Of a stretch of 44,490 nt of DNA, positions 31,100-38,988 are shown piece by piece (positions within the stretch are counted from its first letter, which is position 1; each line of letters begins with the position of its first letter). Under the pieces are notes generated by a model. It was not told the DNA's origin and did not search any database. It saw only the letters and a list, made by a program, of their open reading frames with translations. The DNA is from an uncultured archaeon (GTDB taxonomy: Archaea > Nanobdellota > Nanobdellia > Pacearchaeales > GW2011-AR1). Location of the stretch: NCBI GenBank assembly GCA_903873955.1, contig CAIQQL010000116.1:1-44490 (forward strand). The letters are read 5' to 3'. Position numbers and translations under genes: made by a program.

Positions 31100-33964
31100 A
31101 TGGCATATATCAAAAAATTGGTGATGACTGGATTCAAATCCTTTGCTAAACGAACAGAAATCGTATTTGACAAAGGGATTAATGTCATCCTTGGACCCAA
31201 CGGCTCAGGAAAAAGCAATGTCTCTGATGCATTATGTTTCGTCCTAGGTCGTCTTTCCATCAAATCCATGAGAGCTGCCAAGGCAAAAAACCTGCTGTTC
31301 ATGGGCTCGAAATATGTCAAACCTGCACGCGAAGCCACGGTCGAGCTGGTCTTTGATAACTCTGACCATATCTTCAGCATTGATAAAGAAGAGGTCACCA
31401 TCAAACGTTCTGTGCGCATCAACGGCCAGAGCATCTATAAGATCAATGATGAGACAAAGACGCGTGTAGAAATCATCGAGATGTTGGCTCAGGCAGGGAT
31501 TGACCCTCACGGGTTCAACCTGGTCCTGCAGGGTCAAATCCAGGCCATTGTCAACATGCAACCTGAAGAACGAAGGAAGATCATTGAAGAGGTCGCAGGC
31601 ATCTCGATCTATGAGTCAAAGAAAGAGAAATCACTCCATGAGCTTGAGAAAGCAGATGAGAAACTAAAACAGGTAGCAGGCATCCTGCGTGAACGTACAT
31701 CGTATCTGAAAAATCTTGACCGTGAACGCTCGCAGGCATTGAGGTTCAAAGAACTCGAGCTCACCATCAAACGAGTCAAAGCATCCATTGCCCAACGAAG
31801 ACTTGAGGAAAAGAACAGGGATGTGGAAGCCACCGAGAAATCCATCAAAGGATGGGAAGAGAAAAGAGACAAGATCAAGATAGAGATTGACAAAGACCGT
31901 AGTGAGATAGACAAGCTTTCTGAAAAGATAACGCAGATAGGAAAATATATCCAGCAGGCAACAGGTTTTGAGCAGGAGACGCTGCATACCCAGGTCGCCA
32001 ACCTCAAGGCAGAGATTGAAGGCCAGAAGGTACGAAAAGAGAATTTTGAACACCGATGCAGGGAGATAGAACGAAGAATCGGTGAACTTTCCAGCCAGAT
32101 TCCGGTGATGGAAGAGGAGATCAAGCAGCTCAAACAGAAGTCACCCATCATGGCCAAAAAAGTCCAGGAGCTCAAGAAAAAACGTGATGAACTTGCAGTC
32201 ATTGAAGAAGAGCGAAGAAAAGCCCTGACGTTCAGGACTGAGCTCAATGCCTTACGCGAACGCATCAAGGACAAAGAACGCCAGCTTACCCGTAATGGGG
32301 TCGACTCTGAATTCATCTTAAAACAGCTTGAGGACTATTCGATAGGGCTTCTGTATACCGGAGAGGAAGAATGCGCCAAAGCATTAAGCGACCTTAGAGA
32401 AGAGCTCAAGAAAAAACGTGAAGAGGTCAATAAAAGTCATGAACAGGAACTCAGCCATAGCAGAATCCTTTCTGTCTGTGAATCAGAAATCCGCAGGCTT
32501 GAAAAGATCATCGCAGATGTGCAGAAGATTGACGTATGCCCCTTATGCCAGAGCAAGATCACAGTCGACCACATAAGCCATGTCAATAATGACTGCCAGG
32601 AAAAAATAGAAAATTTCAGGAAAAACCAACTGCATTCCCAGCAAGAGATAAGTGCCCTCATAAATGCGAAAGAAAAACTGCGGGGAGAGATCCAGACCAC
32701 TGATGAAAAGATTTCTGCCCTGGAGCGGGAGTATATCCGTCATAAGACCATCAAGGACAAAAAAGACCAGCTGCGCAAAGTGCTTGAGCAAGAAAAGGTC
32801 ATCAAAGAAGAGATTCGGGTCTTTGAAGAAAAAATAAAAAACCTGGAGGCAAGAAGCGGAGAATTCTCCCTCAAAGATGAGCAATACCACGCAAAACTCC
32901 TGGAGATTGAAGAGATCAATTCACGAACTGAGGATGATACGGACACCAAGCTCCTCTATAGCCAGCGTGAACTTGACAAGATCCATTTTGTCTTGAAGCA
33001 ACAAAAGGAAGACATCAAAGAGGTCAGTACTGATGTCCAAACGATAACCAAGACGCTTGCCGAGAAGACCAAAGTCCTTGCCGAGAAAGAACTTCAGGAG
33101 AAGGCCCTCAATGAGAAGTTCAACAAGATGTTTGAAGAGAGAGACCGCCTCCAGAAGGACATCCAGACCAAGAACCTCAAGATCTCGGAAGACCAGACCC
33201 AGATGAGGAATATCGAAGAGCAGGCAAACCTGCTTCGCATAGGAAAAGCGAAACTTGACGCAGAAAAAGAGACCATAGAATATGAGCTTAAACAGTATCC
33301 GGATGTCGAGTTCATCCAAGGAAGCATAAAAGTCCTTGAAGAAAGGCTCATAAAATCCCAGGATGCCATGGGCCAGATAGGCCCAATCAACATGCGCGCC
33401 CTTGAAGTCTATGACCAGATGAAAAAAGAGTATGATGAAATCCAGGAGAAAGCAAACACCCTAGAAAAAGAAAAAATAGAGATCATGCACATCATCGAAG
33501 AGATTGACGTCAAGAAGAAACGAAGTTTCATGCGTACCTATCGGGCGATGAACGAGCTCTTCACCAGGAACTTCTCACAGCTCTACACCAAAGGTGTCGC
33601 TTTCCTTGAACTGGAAAACAAAGAGAACATCTTTGAAGGAGGAGTGAGCATTGTCATCAAGGTACAGAAAGGCAAATACATGGATGTGAAATCTCTCTCA
33701 GGAGGAGAGCAGACCCTTGTCGCGCTTTCCTTACTTTTTGCCATCCAGGAACACAAACCCTATCAATTTTATATCTTCGATGAGATTGATGCTGCTCTGG
33801 ACAAACGTAACTCTGAACGTCTTTCGGGGTTGCTCCAGCAGTATATGAAATCCGGACAGTATATTGTCGTGACCCACAACGACGCCATCATCCTGCAGTC
33901 CAATGTCCTCTATGGAGTAAGCATGCACGAAGGGGTCTCCAAGGTCCTCAGTCTCAAAGTATAA
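31100..33964 (+). CDS. SMC-like ATPase with a Rad50-type zinc hook in place of the hinge
   Basis: 954 aa, shorter than true SMC (~1150-1200). The N-terminal head is SMC-like: Walker A LGPNGSGKSN (31-40) and QGQIQAIVNMQPEERR. Long coiled coils follow (about 165-470 and 500-830). The C-terminal head has the signature LSGGEQTLVALSLLFA and Walker B FYIFDEIDAALD, both SMC-like. The midpoint has no globular hinge with its glycines. Instead Cys480 and Cys483 in VCPLCQSK sit at the exact centre of the chain, as in Rad50 zinc hooks (CxxC). Dimers would join through a shared zinc. It has its own TATA box (about 31065-31075). No ScpA, ScpB or Mre11/NurA/HerA gene is next to it. Role: chromosome organisation or DNA repair. 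Confidence 0.9.
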   Translation: MAYIKKLVMTGFKSFAKRTEIVFDKGINVILGPNGSGKSNVSDALCFVLGRLSIKSMRAAKAKNLLFMGSKYVKPAREATVELVFDNSDHIFSIDKEEVTIKRSVRINGQSIYKINDETKTRVEIIEMLAQAGIDPHGFNLVLQGQIQAIVNMQPEERRKIIEEVAGISIYESKKEKSLHELEKADEKLKQVAGILRERTSYLKNLDRERSQALRFKELELTIKRVKASIAQRRLEEKNRDVEATEKSIKGWEEKRDKIKIEIDKDRSEIDKLSEKITQIGKYIQQATGFEQETLHTQVANLKAEIEGQKVRKENFEHRCREIERRIGELSSQIPVMEEEIKQLKQKSPIMAKKVQELKKKRDELAVIEEERRKALTFRTELNALRERIKDKERQLTRNGVDSEFILKQLEDYSIGLLYTGEEECAKALSDLREELKKKREEVNKSHEQELSHSRILSVCESEIRRLEKIIADVQKIDVCPLCQSKITVDHISHVNNDCQEKIENFRKNQLHSQQEISALINAKEKLRGEIQTTDEKISALEREYIRHKTIKDKKDQLRKVLEQEKVIKEEIRVFEEKIKNLEARSGEFSLKDEQYHAKLLEIEEINSRTEDDTDTKLLYSQRELDKIHFVLKQQKEDIKEVSTDVQTITKTLAEKTKVLAEKELQEKALNEKFNKMFEERDRLQKDIQTKNLKISEDQTQMRNIEEQANLLRIGKAKLDAEKETIEYELKQYPDVEFIQGSIKVLEERLIKSQDAMGQIGPINMRALEVYDQMKKEYDEIQEKANTLEKEKIEIMHIIEEIDVKKKRSFMRTYRAMNELFTRNFSQLYTKGVAFLELENKENIFEGGVSIVIKVQKGKYMDVKSLSGGEQTLVALSLLFAIQEHKPYQFYIFDEIDAALDKRNSERLSGLLQQYMKSGQYIVVTHNDAIILQSNVLYGVSMHEGVSKVLSLKV

Positions 33965-34009
33965 TTTGGATTTCATAAACGTTTTATAACCAGTATTCTC
34001 ATTTATTTT

Positions 34010-34579
34010 ATGGAACACTATGGTTTTGCACAGTATGGCATGGACCTGGTAGACAGTTGTGCCACAACAGAACTTGCGACTTTCAAAGACAACGAGTTCA
34101 ATGTGCAACGCCTACTAGAAAAGGGACTCTGTGAAAAGATTGCCGAGCGCGAACTTACCCTCTCACTCCAAGACAGCCTAGTTTTTGTACGTGCACAACC
34201 CCAGGATCTCTCCTCTGTTACGGTGGTACGAGAACTTACACTTCCCCTCTCAATCTATTCTTCACTTCGATCCCCGCGCTACCACCTCATCGCTTCTCTC
34301 TTGCATGGCCGAGGGTTTACTCTCGGCCTTAACAATAAACGGGTTGCCCCTGCAGCATTCAGGATGGGTACCGAGCTCCCGTTATATTTCAATGCTCCCC
34401 CTTCCAAGGAGTATGGCATCTATGTGGGTTTGCATCTTAATGAACAGCCAGCCGCTCAATCTCAAAAGATTCAGGAGATCATTGCAGAAACCCTTAGTGC
34501 ATATTTTGAACCCCTCAGCAATAAAAGGGCAGAATTCACCCCTATTGGTACGAATGCTCCAATCTTAAGAAAGAGATAA
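34010..34579 (+). CDS. Hypothetical protein
   Basis: 189 aa with no recognised family. It starts about 25 bp after a TATA-like TTTTATAAC (33980-33988), so it is probably leaderless. The sequence is mixed alpha/beta with no signal or membrane segment: VQRLLEKGLCEKIAERELTL (abridged RLLEKGLCEKIAE), a VTVVRELTLPLSIYSS region, a YGIYVGLHLNEQ strand-turn and a C-terminal helix QKIQEIIAETLSAYF. It follows the SMC-like gene after 45 nt with its own promoter and is convergent with RNase HII. Confidence 0.65.
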   Translation: MEHYGFAQYGMDLVDSCATTELATFKDNEFNVQRLLEKGLCEKIAERELTLSLQDSLVFVRAQPQDLSSVTVVRELTLPLSIYSSLRSPRYHLIASLLHGRGFTLGLNNKRVAPAAFRMGTELPLYFNAPPSKEYGIYVGLHLNEQPAAQSQKIQEIIAETLSAYFEPLSNKRAEFTPIGTNAPILRKR

Positions 34580-34600
34580 TCCTTATCCCCAGGTTCCGAC

Positions 34601-35278
34601 CTAGAAAAGTTTTGCCTGTTCAGTACCTGAAAAGAGATCTTTCCACGTTGCCCAGGTCTTTCGAAAGATGCCTGAGTTCTCGAGTTCCTTCCCGTGTTTC
34701 CTGATAAAAGATTTTGTCATGGGATCTGAAGGATATCCTGAACCGATATCCCCATAAGCAGCAAATTGCTTCCTTATCTTAGCAACTTCCTCTTCCCGTG
34801 CGCATTTTGCAAGGATTGAAGCCGCCGATACGGACGGATGGTTCGCATCAGCCTTATGTTCACATAAGACCTCCAGGTTTGCCGGATGGGTGATGAACGT
34901 GAGTAAGGTGGCCCGCCAGGCTTTGATATTCACCGATGGACAATCAACAATCACCCTGATAGTCTCTGTCTCTTTATTTAACGTATTGATGATCTCTGCC
35001 GTCTTTTTTGCTTCAAGCGTATTAAGATTCGTTCCCGTATTCAAAGACTCATCAATTGCCGGCGCGGACGTCCCGACTACCTTAAAACCCACTGCGTTGG
35101 ATTCAATGATTTCTGCCAGACGCATGCGTACCGGATGCGCAAGCACTTTTGAATCATCGACACCTGACTCTTTGAGAAACAGGTTTTGCTCTTCAGTCAC
35201 CAGCACACCAGCGAGCATCATAGGCCCGATAAGAGGCCCTCTTCCAGCATCATCAATCCCTAAGATTAACATGTGCAT
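34601..35278 (-). CDS. rnhB: Ribonuclease HII
   Basis: 225 aa, normal for archaeal RNase HII, which cuts the RNA strand of RNA-DNA hybrids and single ribonucleotides in DNA. The N-terminal motif is ILGIDDAGRGPLIGPMMLAG; most members have DEAGRG, so the second metal-binding residue is Asp instead of Glu. The other acids are in VIVDCPSVN and HKADANHPSVSAASILAK. The C-terminal GSGYPSDPMTKSF fits the family. A minus-strand TATA-like TAATATAAAAC (about 35296-35306) puts the transcript start near 35275, so ATG 35272 is a close alternative to 35278. The gene is divergently placed from nothing and lies next to an M16 peptidase on the same strand. Confidence 0.93.
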   Translation of the reverse strand: MHMLILGIDDAGRGPLIGPMMLAGVLVTEEQNLFLKESGVDDSKVLAHPVRMRLAEIIESNAVGFKVVGTSAPAIDESLNTGTNLNTLEAKKTAEIINTLNKETETIRVIVDCPSVNIKAWRATLLTFITHPANLEVLCEHKADANHPSVSAASILAKCAREEEVAKIRKQFAAYGDIGSGYPSDPMTKSFIRKHGKELENSGIFRKTWATWKDLFSGTEQAKLF

Positions 35279-35336
35279 AAGAAAAGTCTTTGTTTTATAT
35301 TACTTTCTACAACTCTTCCCCCTGAAAGAAAGAGTA

Positions 35337-36581
35337 CTATTTTTTAAAACCCCTGATATGCTTTGGACTAATCGCAACAACGCAATGGCCGTTCAATTTT
35401 GCGACTGCCCGCACTTCATCCAGGGTCACTTGAGCGATCCGCTCCTTTCTACGAAAATAAGATCCTGATCCAAGGCCATCTTCTTCGCGTTCAAGCAATT
35501 CAAGGGCAAGATCCAGATTGGTCTCTTCCTCATTTTCAATCCTTCCTAAAATCATGCGCCGATTCTCTGCAAATTCCCTGGAGTCCATTTGTTCTGCGGA
35601 AGCAAATCCTGCCCGGATTAGGTCGATAACCTCTGCAGCATTCTTGGGATTGGTCCCTAATTCAATGGTATAATCTCCGTAATCCCTGCCCCAGCAGTAT
35701 AAGCTCGAGATCCCATACGTCAAACCCCTTTTTTCACGAATCTCCTGATACAATTCTGAAAAAAATCCTCCAGTGAGAAAGTTATCGAGAAAGCTGAATG
35801 CAAAACTCTCCCGTGTATTTGCAATCGGGGCGTGCATAGCAAAACCTAAATGACACTGTTCCAGATTATCACGAATCAGAATATAATCTCTCGGCTGCCT
35901 CTTTTTGATTGGAGGAGTTGGAGAAAGCTCTTTTCCTCGCCCATTAAGGATATTTCTTTCCAGAGCCCGCTCAAAGTTGTCCGATAACGCCCTCATCTCT
36001 ACCGGACCTACGGCGCAAATGACGAAATTCTTAGGAAGGTAGCCTTGTTGCCAAATCTCCAGAAGGTTAGTTGTGCTCATCCTGGAAAGAGAAACATGAC
36101 TCCCTAACACATTTCCTCCAAAGGGGCGAGCGTACAGTGCCGCCTGCGAAGCTTCATTTATTACACATTCCGGATCGTCATGATAAAGCCCCTGCTCCTC
36201 ATACACTACTTTTCGTTCAATTCCAAAAGCATAGGAGGTAAATTCGGGAGGCTTTCCTGCCAAAAGGGTCAGGAAAGAAATCCCTTCACCGACATATTTC
36301 GGGTTAACATTCACATAAACCTTAGTCTGGAAATAGCTTGTGTCTGCATTAAGAGATCCTCCTTTCCGCTCAATTGAACGCGCAAGCGCCACCCTTTCAT
36401 TGTCCGTATGACTCTTAAAAAGCAGATGTTCTAAAAAATGATGTGCCCCTTTTATTTCAGGAGGGTCATGCACAGCCCCTCGGGGTATCGCTATTGCCAA
36501 AGCAACGTTTTTATGCACCTCTGGCCCGTTATAACCGATGAATCTTGCCCCACATTGAAGCGTTCTTTCGTATAGAGACAT
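35337..36581 (-). CDS. M16-family zinc metallopeptidase
   Basis: 414 aa, the length of a single-chain M16B processing-peptidase-like enzyme (two ~200-aa halves). The inverted zinc motif HxxEH is in HHFLEHLLF (about residues 43-51), and the third ligand Glu is in ERKVVYEEQ about 75 residues later. GGSLNADTSYFQTKVYVNV-type sequence between them is typical (abridged GGSLNADTSYF). The C-terminal half has the R/Y pair region EIREKRGLTYGI, where Arg and Tyr bind substrate. It should be active on peptides. A TATA-like CTTTTAGTA about 25 bp upstream suggests leaderless transcription. No PqqC-type partner or obvious substrate is near. Confidence 0.92.
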   Translation of the reverse strand: MSLYERTLQCGARFIGYNGPEVHKNVALAIAIPRGAVHDPPEIKGAHHFLEHLLFKSHTDNERVALARSIERKGGSLNADTSYFQTKVYVNVNPKYVGEGISFLTLLAGKPPEFTSYAFGIERKVVYEEQGLYHDDPECVINEASQAALYARPFGGNVLGSHVSLSRMSTTNLLEIWQQGYLPKNFVICAVGPVEMRALSDNFERALERNILNGRGKELSPTPPIKKRQPRDYILIRDNLEQCHLGFAMHAPIANTRESFAFSFLDNFLTGGFFSELYQEIREKRGLTYGISSLYCWGRDYGDYTIELGTNPKNAAEVIDLIRAGFASAEQMDSREFAENRRMILGRIENEEETNLDLALELLEREEDGLGSGSYFRRKERIAQVTLDEVRAVAKLNGHCVVAISPKHIRGFKK

Positions 36582-36703
36582 GAATGCAACATCAGGCAGG
36601 AGTACTAAAAGATTATGTCATTTAAGGATATACTATTGAGTCAATAACGTCGGAATTAAAATAACCTCCGGAAAAAGAACAGAATGTATTATTTTTTAAA
36701 ATC

Positions 36704-37024
36704 CTACTTGAAGGGTTTACAGTTAAAGAACTTCTTTTCGAAATCGACTATCTTTCCTCCCTTGACCAAAACGCCCTCTTGTCTGAGCAGGGCAATCTTC
36801 TTTTTAGGACCTGATGCAAATCCTCCCAAATCGCCATTCGCATTTACAACCCTATGACAAGGGACATTAGGTGCATACGGATTATGATGGAGTGCAGTCC
36901 CAACGGCACGGTAAGCTTGGGTGCCAAGTGCATGAGCCAGCGATTGATAGGTGGTGACCTTCCCTTTTGGAACTGTCTTCAGCAGGGCATAGCATCGTTC
37001 ACTAAAAGAATTTTTTATAGGCAT
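36704..37024 (-). CDS. ogt: O6-alkylguanine-DNA alkyltransferase catalytic domain
   Basis: 106 aa, consisting only of the C-terminal DNA-binding and catalytic domain of MGMT/Ogt; the usual N-terminal domain is missing. The active-site loop is NVPCHRVV with the alkyl-acceptor Cys, so it is not an alkyltransferase-like (ATL) protein that has lost Cys. The recognition helix KGKVTTYQSLAHALGTQAYRAVG includes the conserved arginine finger region AYRAVG. GGFASGPKKKIALLRQEG closes the domain. It would repair O6-methylguanine by irreversible self-alkylation. It has its own AT-rich promoter. Confidence 0.9.
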   Translation of the reverse strand: MPIKNSFSERCYALLKTVPKGKVTTYQSLAHALGTQAYRAVGTALHHNPYAPNVPCHRVVNANGDLGGFASGPKKKIALLRQEGVLVKGGKIVDFEKKFFNCKPFK

Positions 37025-37068
37025 CCAGGTTATAATATGCTACCATTAAAATATATTGTGCAGCTATC

Positions 37069-37698
37069 CTACCCTAGACTTGGATCCGCATCCTCAAGGA
37101 GCGTAGGCTTCTCATCTTTATGCCCAATCAAACGCATAAACTCAGTCACTGCCACAGGCAAGAACAAGATATCATCTTCCTTTGTATAGTGCCCCCGGTT
37201 TTTCTCAATGAGGACCCTTGCACCTAATTCGTTCTGGAAAATAGAGGCATTTTCATGGACACACCCATACCAATCATTCTCAGACAAGAGCACAGTGACC
37301 CGAGGACTTATCTTACCAATCTTTATGAGGTCAATTGGTAGAGTCATCCAGGGTTTTGCGATAGATTCAATCTCGCTATTTTCAAGATTCTTCAACTGGA
37401 ACCATCCTGCAACGAAAAGACATCCTCCGACTTCACTTTTTTCAGGCAACGTGTCAAGATAACGCATAATTGCCTGGCATCCAATACTGTGTCCAATAAA
37501 ATAGGTTTCTTTTGTGGGTTTTTTTACCGCTTTCTTGATAGCCGTCACCCACTCATCAATTTTCGGGGCATCTCCATGGGGCATCTCCAGAACACGAACG
37601 CGTATCCCCTTTTCTTCAAGTTCCTTGACCAACCAAGGATACCAATCACTTTTTTTTGTCCCATCCCAGCGATGCACAAGAAAAACCCTCACAGCCAT
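37069..37698 (-). CDS. RBBP9/YdeN-like alpha/beta hydrolase
   Basis: 209 aa, the usual length for the RBBP9/YdeN serine hydrolases. It begins VRVFLVHRWDG, matching the strand-turn with the oxyanion-hole region. The nucleophile elbow is FIGHSIGCQAIMRYL (Ser near 76). The acid is likely Asp in LLSENDWYGCVH and the base His in NRGHYTKEDDI. Substrate unknown; members act on small esters. It lies upstream of the alkyltransferase on the same strand with a gap of about 45 nt. Confidence 0.87.
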   Translation of the reverse strand: MAVRVFLVHRWDGTKKSDWYPWLVKELEEKGIRVRVLEMPHGDAPKIDEWVTAIKKAVKKPTKETYFIGHSIGCQAIMRYLDTLPEKSEVGGCLFVAGWFQLKNLENSEIESIAKPWMTLPIDLIKIGKISPRVTVLLSENDWYGCVHENASIFQNELGARVLIEKNRGHYTKEDDILFLPVAVTEFMRLIGHKDEKPTLLEDADPSLG

Positions 37699-37854
37699 AG
37701 TTACTCTAGCAAGTTAAAGGATATAAATATTTCTTAAGGAAGGACTGAGAGATTGACCGTACAGAATGAAATATCGTCCCGCATCTTCCCTGCCTTGTTT
37801 TCTTATTTTTGACTAAATGCTTATGTTTATAAACGAAACTTTGGCTGTAACTCC

Positions 37855-38388
37855 ATGATTAAGATCAAAGGCCATGAAATTGCAATCCCTCATGTCAAGG
37901 ACTCATTCAATCGCAGAGCTGTACAGCTCCAGAACAGCATCATATTAACCTTGAAGCCGTTAGGCATCGAACGGGATGATGTGCATCTCCCTATGGAAAA
38001 AGTCGCACAGAAGAAGGCCCCTGCCTCAGTAGGATGGTATTTTGATAACCGGAATCTCAAGTACAGCTATGCACTACGACCAAGCTTTGTCGAGAACCTG
38101 ATGGTCATTGACAAGATCCTCAAACTCGAGGTACAAAGGCTCCTTTCTGAAGAGATATCCACAGAAGAATTTGTACGCGAGTTCTCTGAAGATGATGATC
38201 TGGAAGAACAGCGTCTTGAGGCAAGAAAGCTTTTAGGGGTCTCACCTGATGAGACCAGTTTTGAGGTCATCAATAAAAACTATAAACTACTTGCCAAGAA
38301 ATGCCACCCTGACATGCCTGAAGGCGACCACTTATTATTCCAAAAAATCAACGCGGCCCACAAACTCCTCCGTAAAGAGTTGACCTAA
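37855..38388 (+). CDS. Protein with C-terminal J-domain
   Basis: 177 aa. The last ~60 residues are a J-domain: EARKLLGVSPDETSFEVINK, then LLAKKCHPDMPEGD with the HPD motif that stimulates Hsp70, then FQKINAAHKLLRKEL. The domain sits at the C-terminus, opposite to DnaJ. The first 110 residues are a charged alpha/beta region with no recognised family (it contains VGWYFDNRNLKYSYALRPSF, abridged GWYFDNRN). It starts about 24 bp after TTTATAAAC (37828-37836), so it is leaderless. It directly precedes grpE-dnaK-dnaJ and is probably a specialised co-chaperone for that DnaK. Confidence 0.85.
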   Translation: MIKIKGHEIAIPHVKDSFNRRAVQLQNSIILTLKPLGIERDDVHLPMEKVAQKKAPASVGWYFDNRNLKYSYALRPSFVENLMVIDKILKLEVQRLLSEEISTEEFVREFSEDDDLEEQRLEARKLLGVSPDETSFEVINKNYKLLAKKCHPDMPEGDHLLFQKINAAHKLLRKELT

Positions 38389-38462
38389 AGTACTGATTTA
38401 GACTGTACTTCACCAAAAGAGGACGTAGAATAATTTATTAAGCGATTTTTTGACTATATCTT

Positions 38463-38987
38463 ATGAACAATATGAACGAAGAAGAAAAATCTGAAACACC
38501 AGAAGAGAAAACACCAGTAGCAGATCCATACAAGCAACTAGCAGAGGAAAGATTGGACCAACTCAGGTACTTACAAGCTGACTTTGACAATTACAGAAAG
38601 AAGTTCGATAAAGAAAAAGAAGCCATCATAAAACTCGCAAATGAGAACCTGATAAAAGAACTGATTGTGCTCCTTGATGATTTTGAAAGTTCGATACGAC
38701 TGACAGAAAATGAGGAGAACAAAGAGGGCATAGCGCTTCTGCACAAAAAGTTTTTTAGTCTTTTACAAAAAAACGGGTTAAAAGAGATTGAGGCCCTAGG
38801 CAAAAAGTTTGACCCTTATTTTCACGAAGTCCTGTGCAAGGAATTAAGCGAGCATAGCGACCAACAAGTTATTGAAGAGATACAAAAGGGATATGTCCTT
38901 GGGCCAAAGGTTATTCGGCCCACCAAGGTGAAAATATCAGAAAAGATCGCAAAGCAACCTTTAAAAACGAAAGATAAGACAGAGTAG
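38463..38987 (+). CDS. grpE: Nucleotide exchange factor GrpE
   Basis: 174 aa. An acidic N-terminus, then the long dimerisation helix (LAEERLDQLRYLQADFDNYRKKFDKEKE, abridged LRYLQADFDNYRK), then the C-terminal beta wing. The wing shows EIEALGKKFDPYFHEVL and VIEEIQKGYVLGPKVIRPTKVKIS, both GrpE signatures. It releases ADP from DnaK. TAATTTATTAA about 25-30 bp upstream is the likely TATA box. dnaK starts 1 nt after its stop, so the pair is co-translated. Confidence 0.95.
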   Translation: MNNMNEEEKSETPEEKTPVADPYKQLAEERLDQLRYLQADFDNYRKKFDKEKEAIIKLANENLIKELIVLLDDFESSIRLTENEENKEGIALLHKKFFSLLQKNGLKEIEALGKKFDPYFHEVLCKELSEHSDQQVIEEIQKGYVLGPKVIRPTKVKISEKIAKQPLKTKDKTE

Positions 38988-38988
38988 T

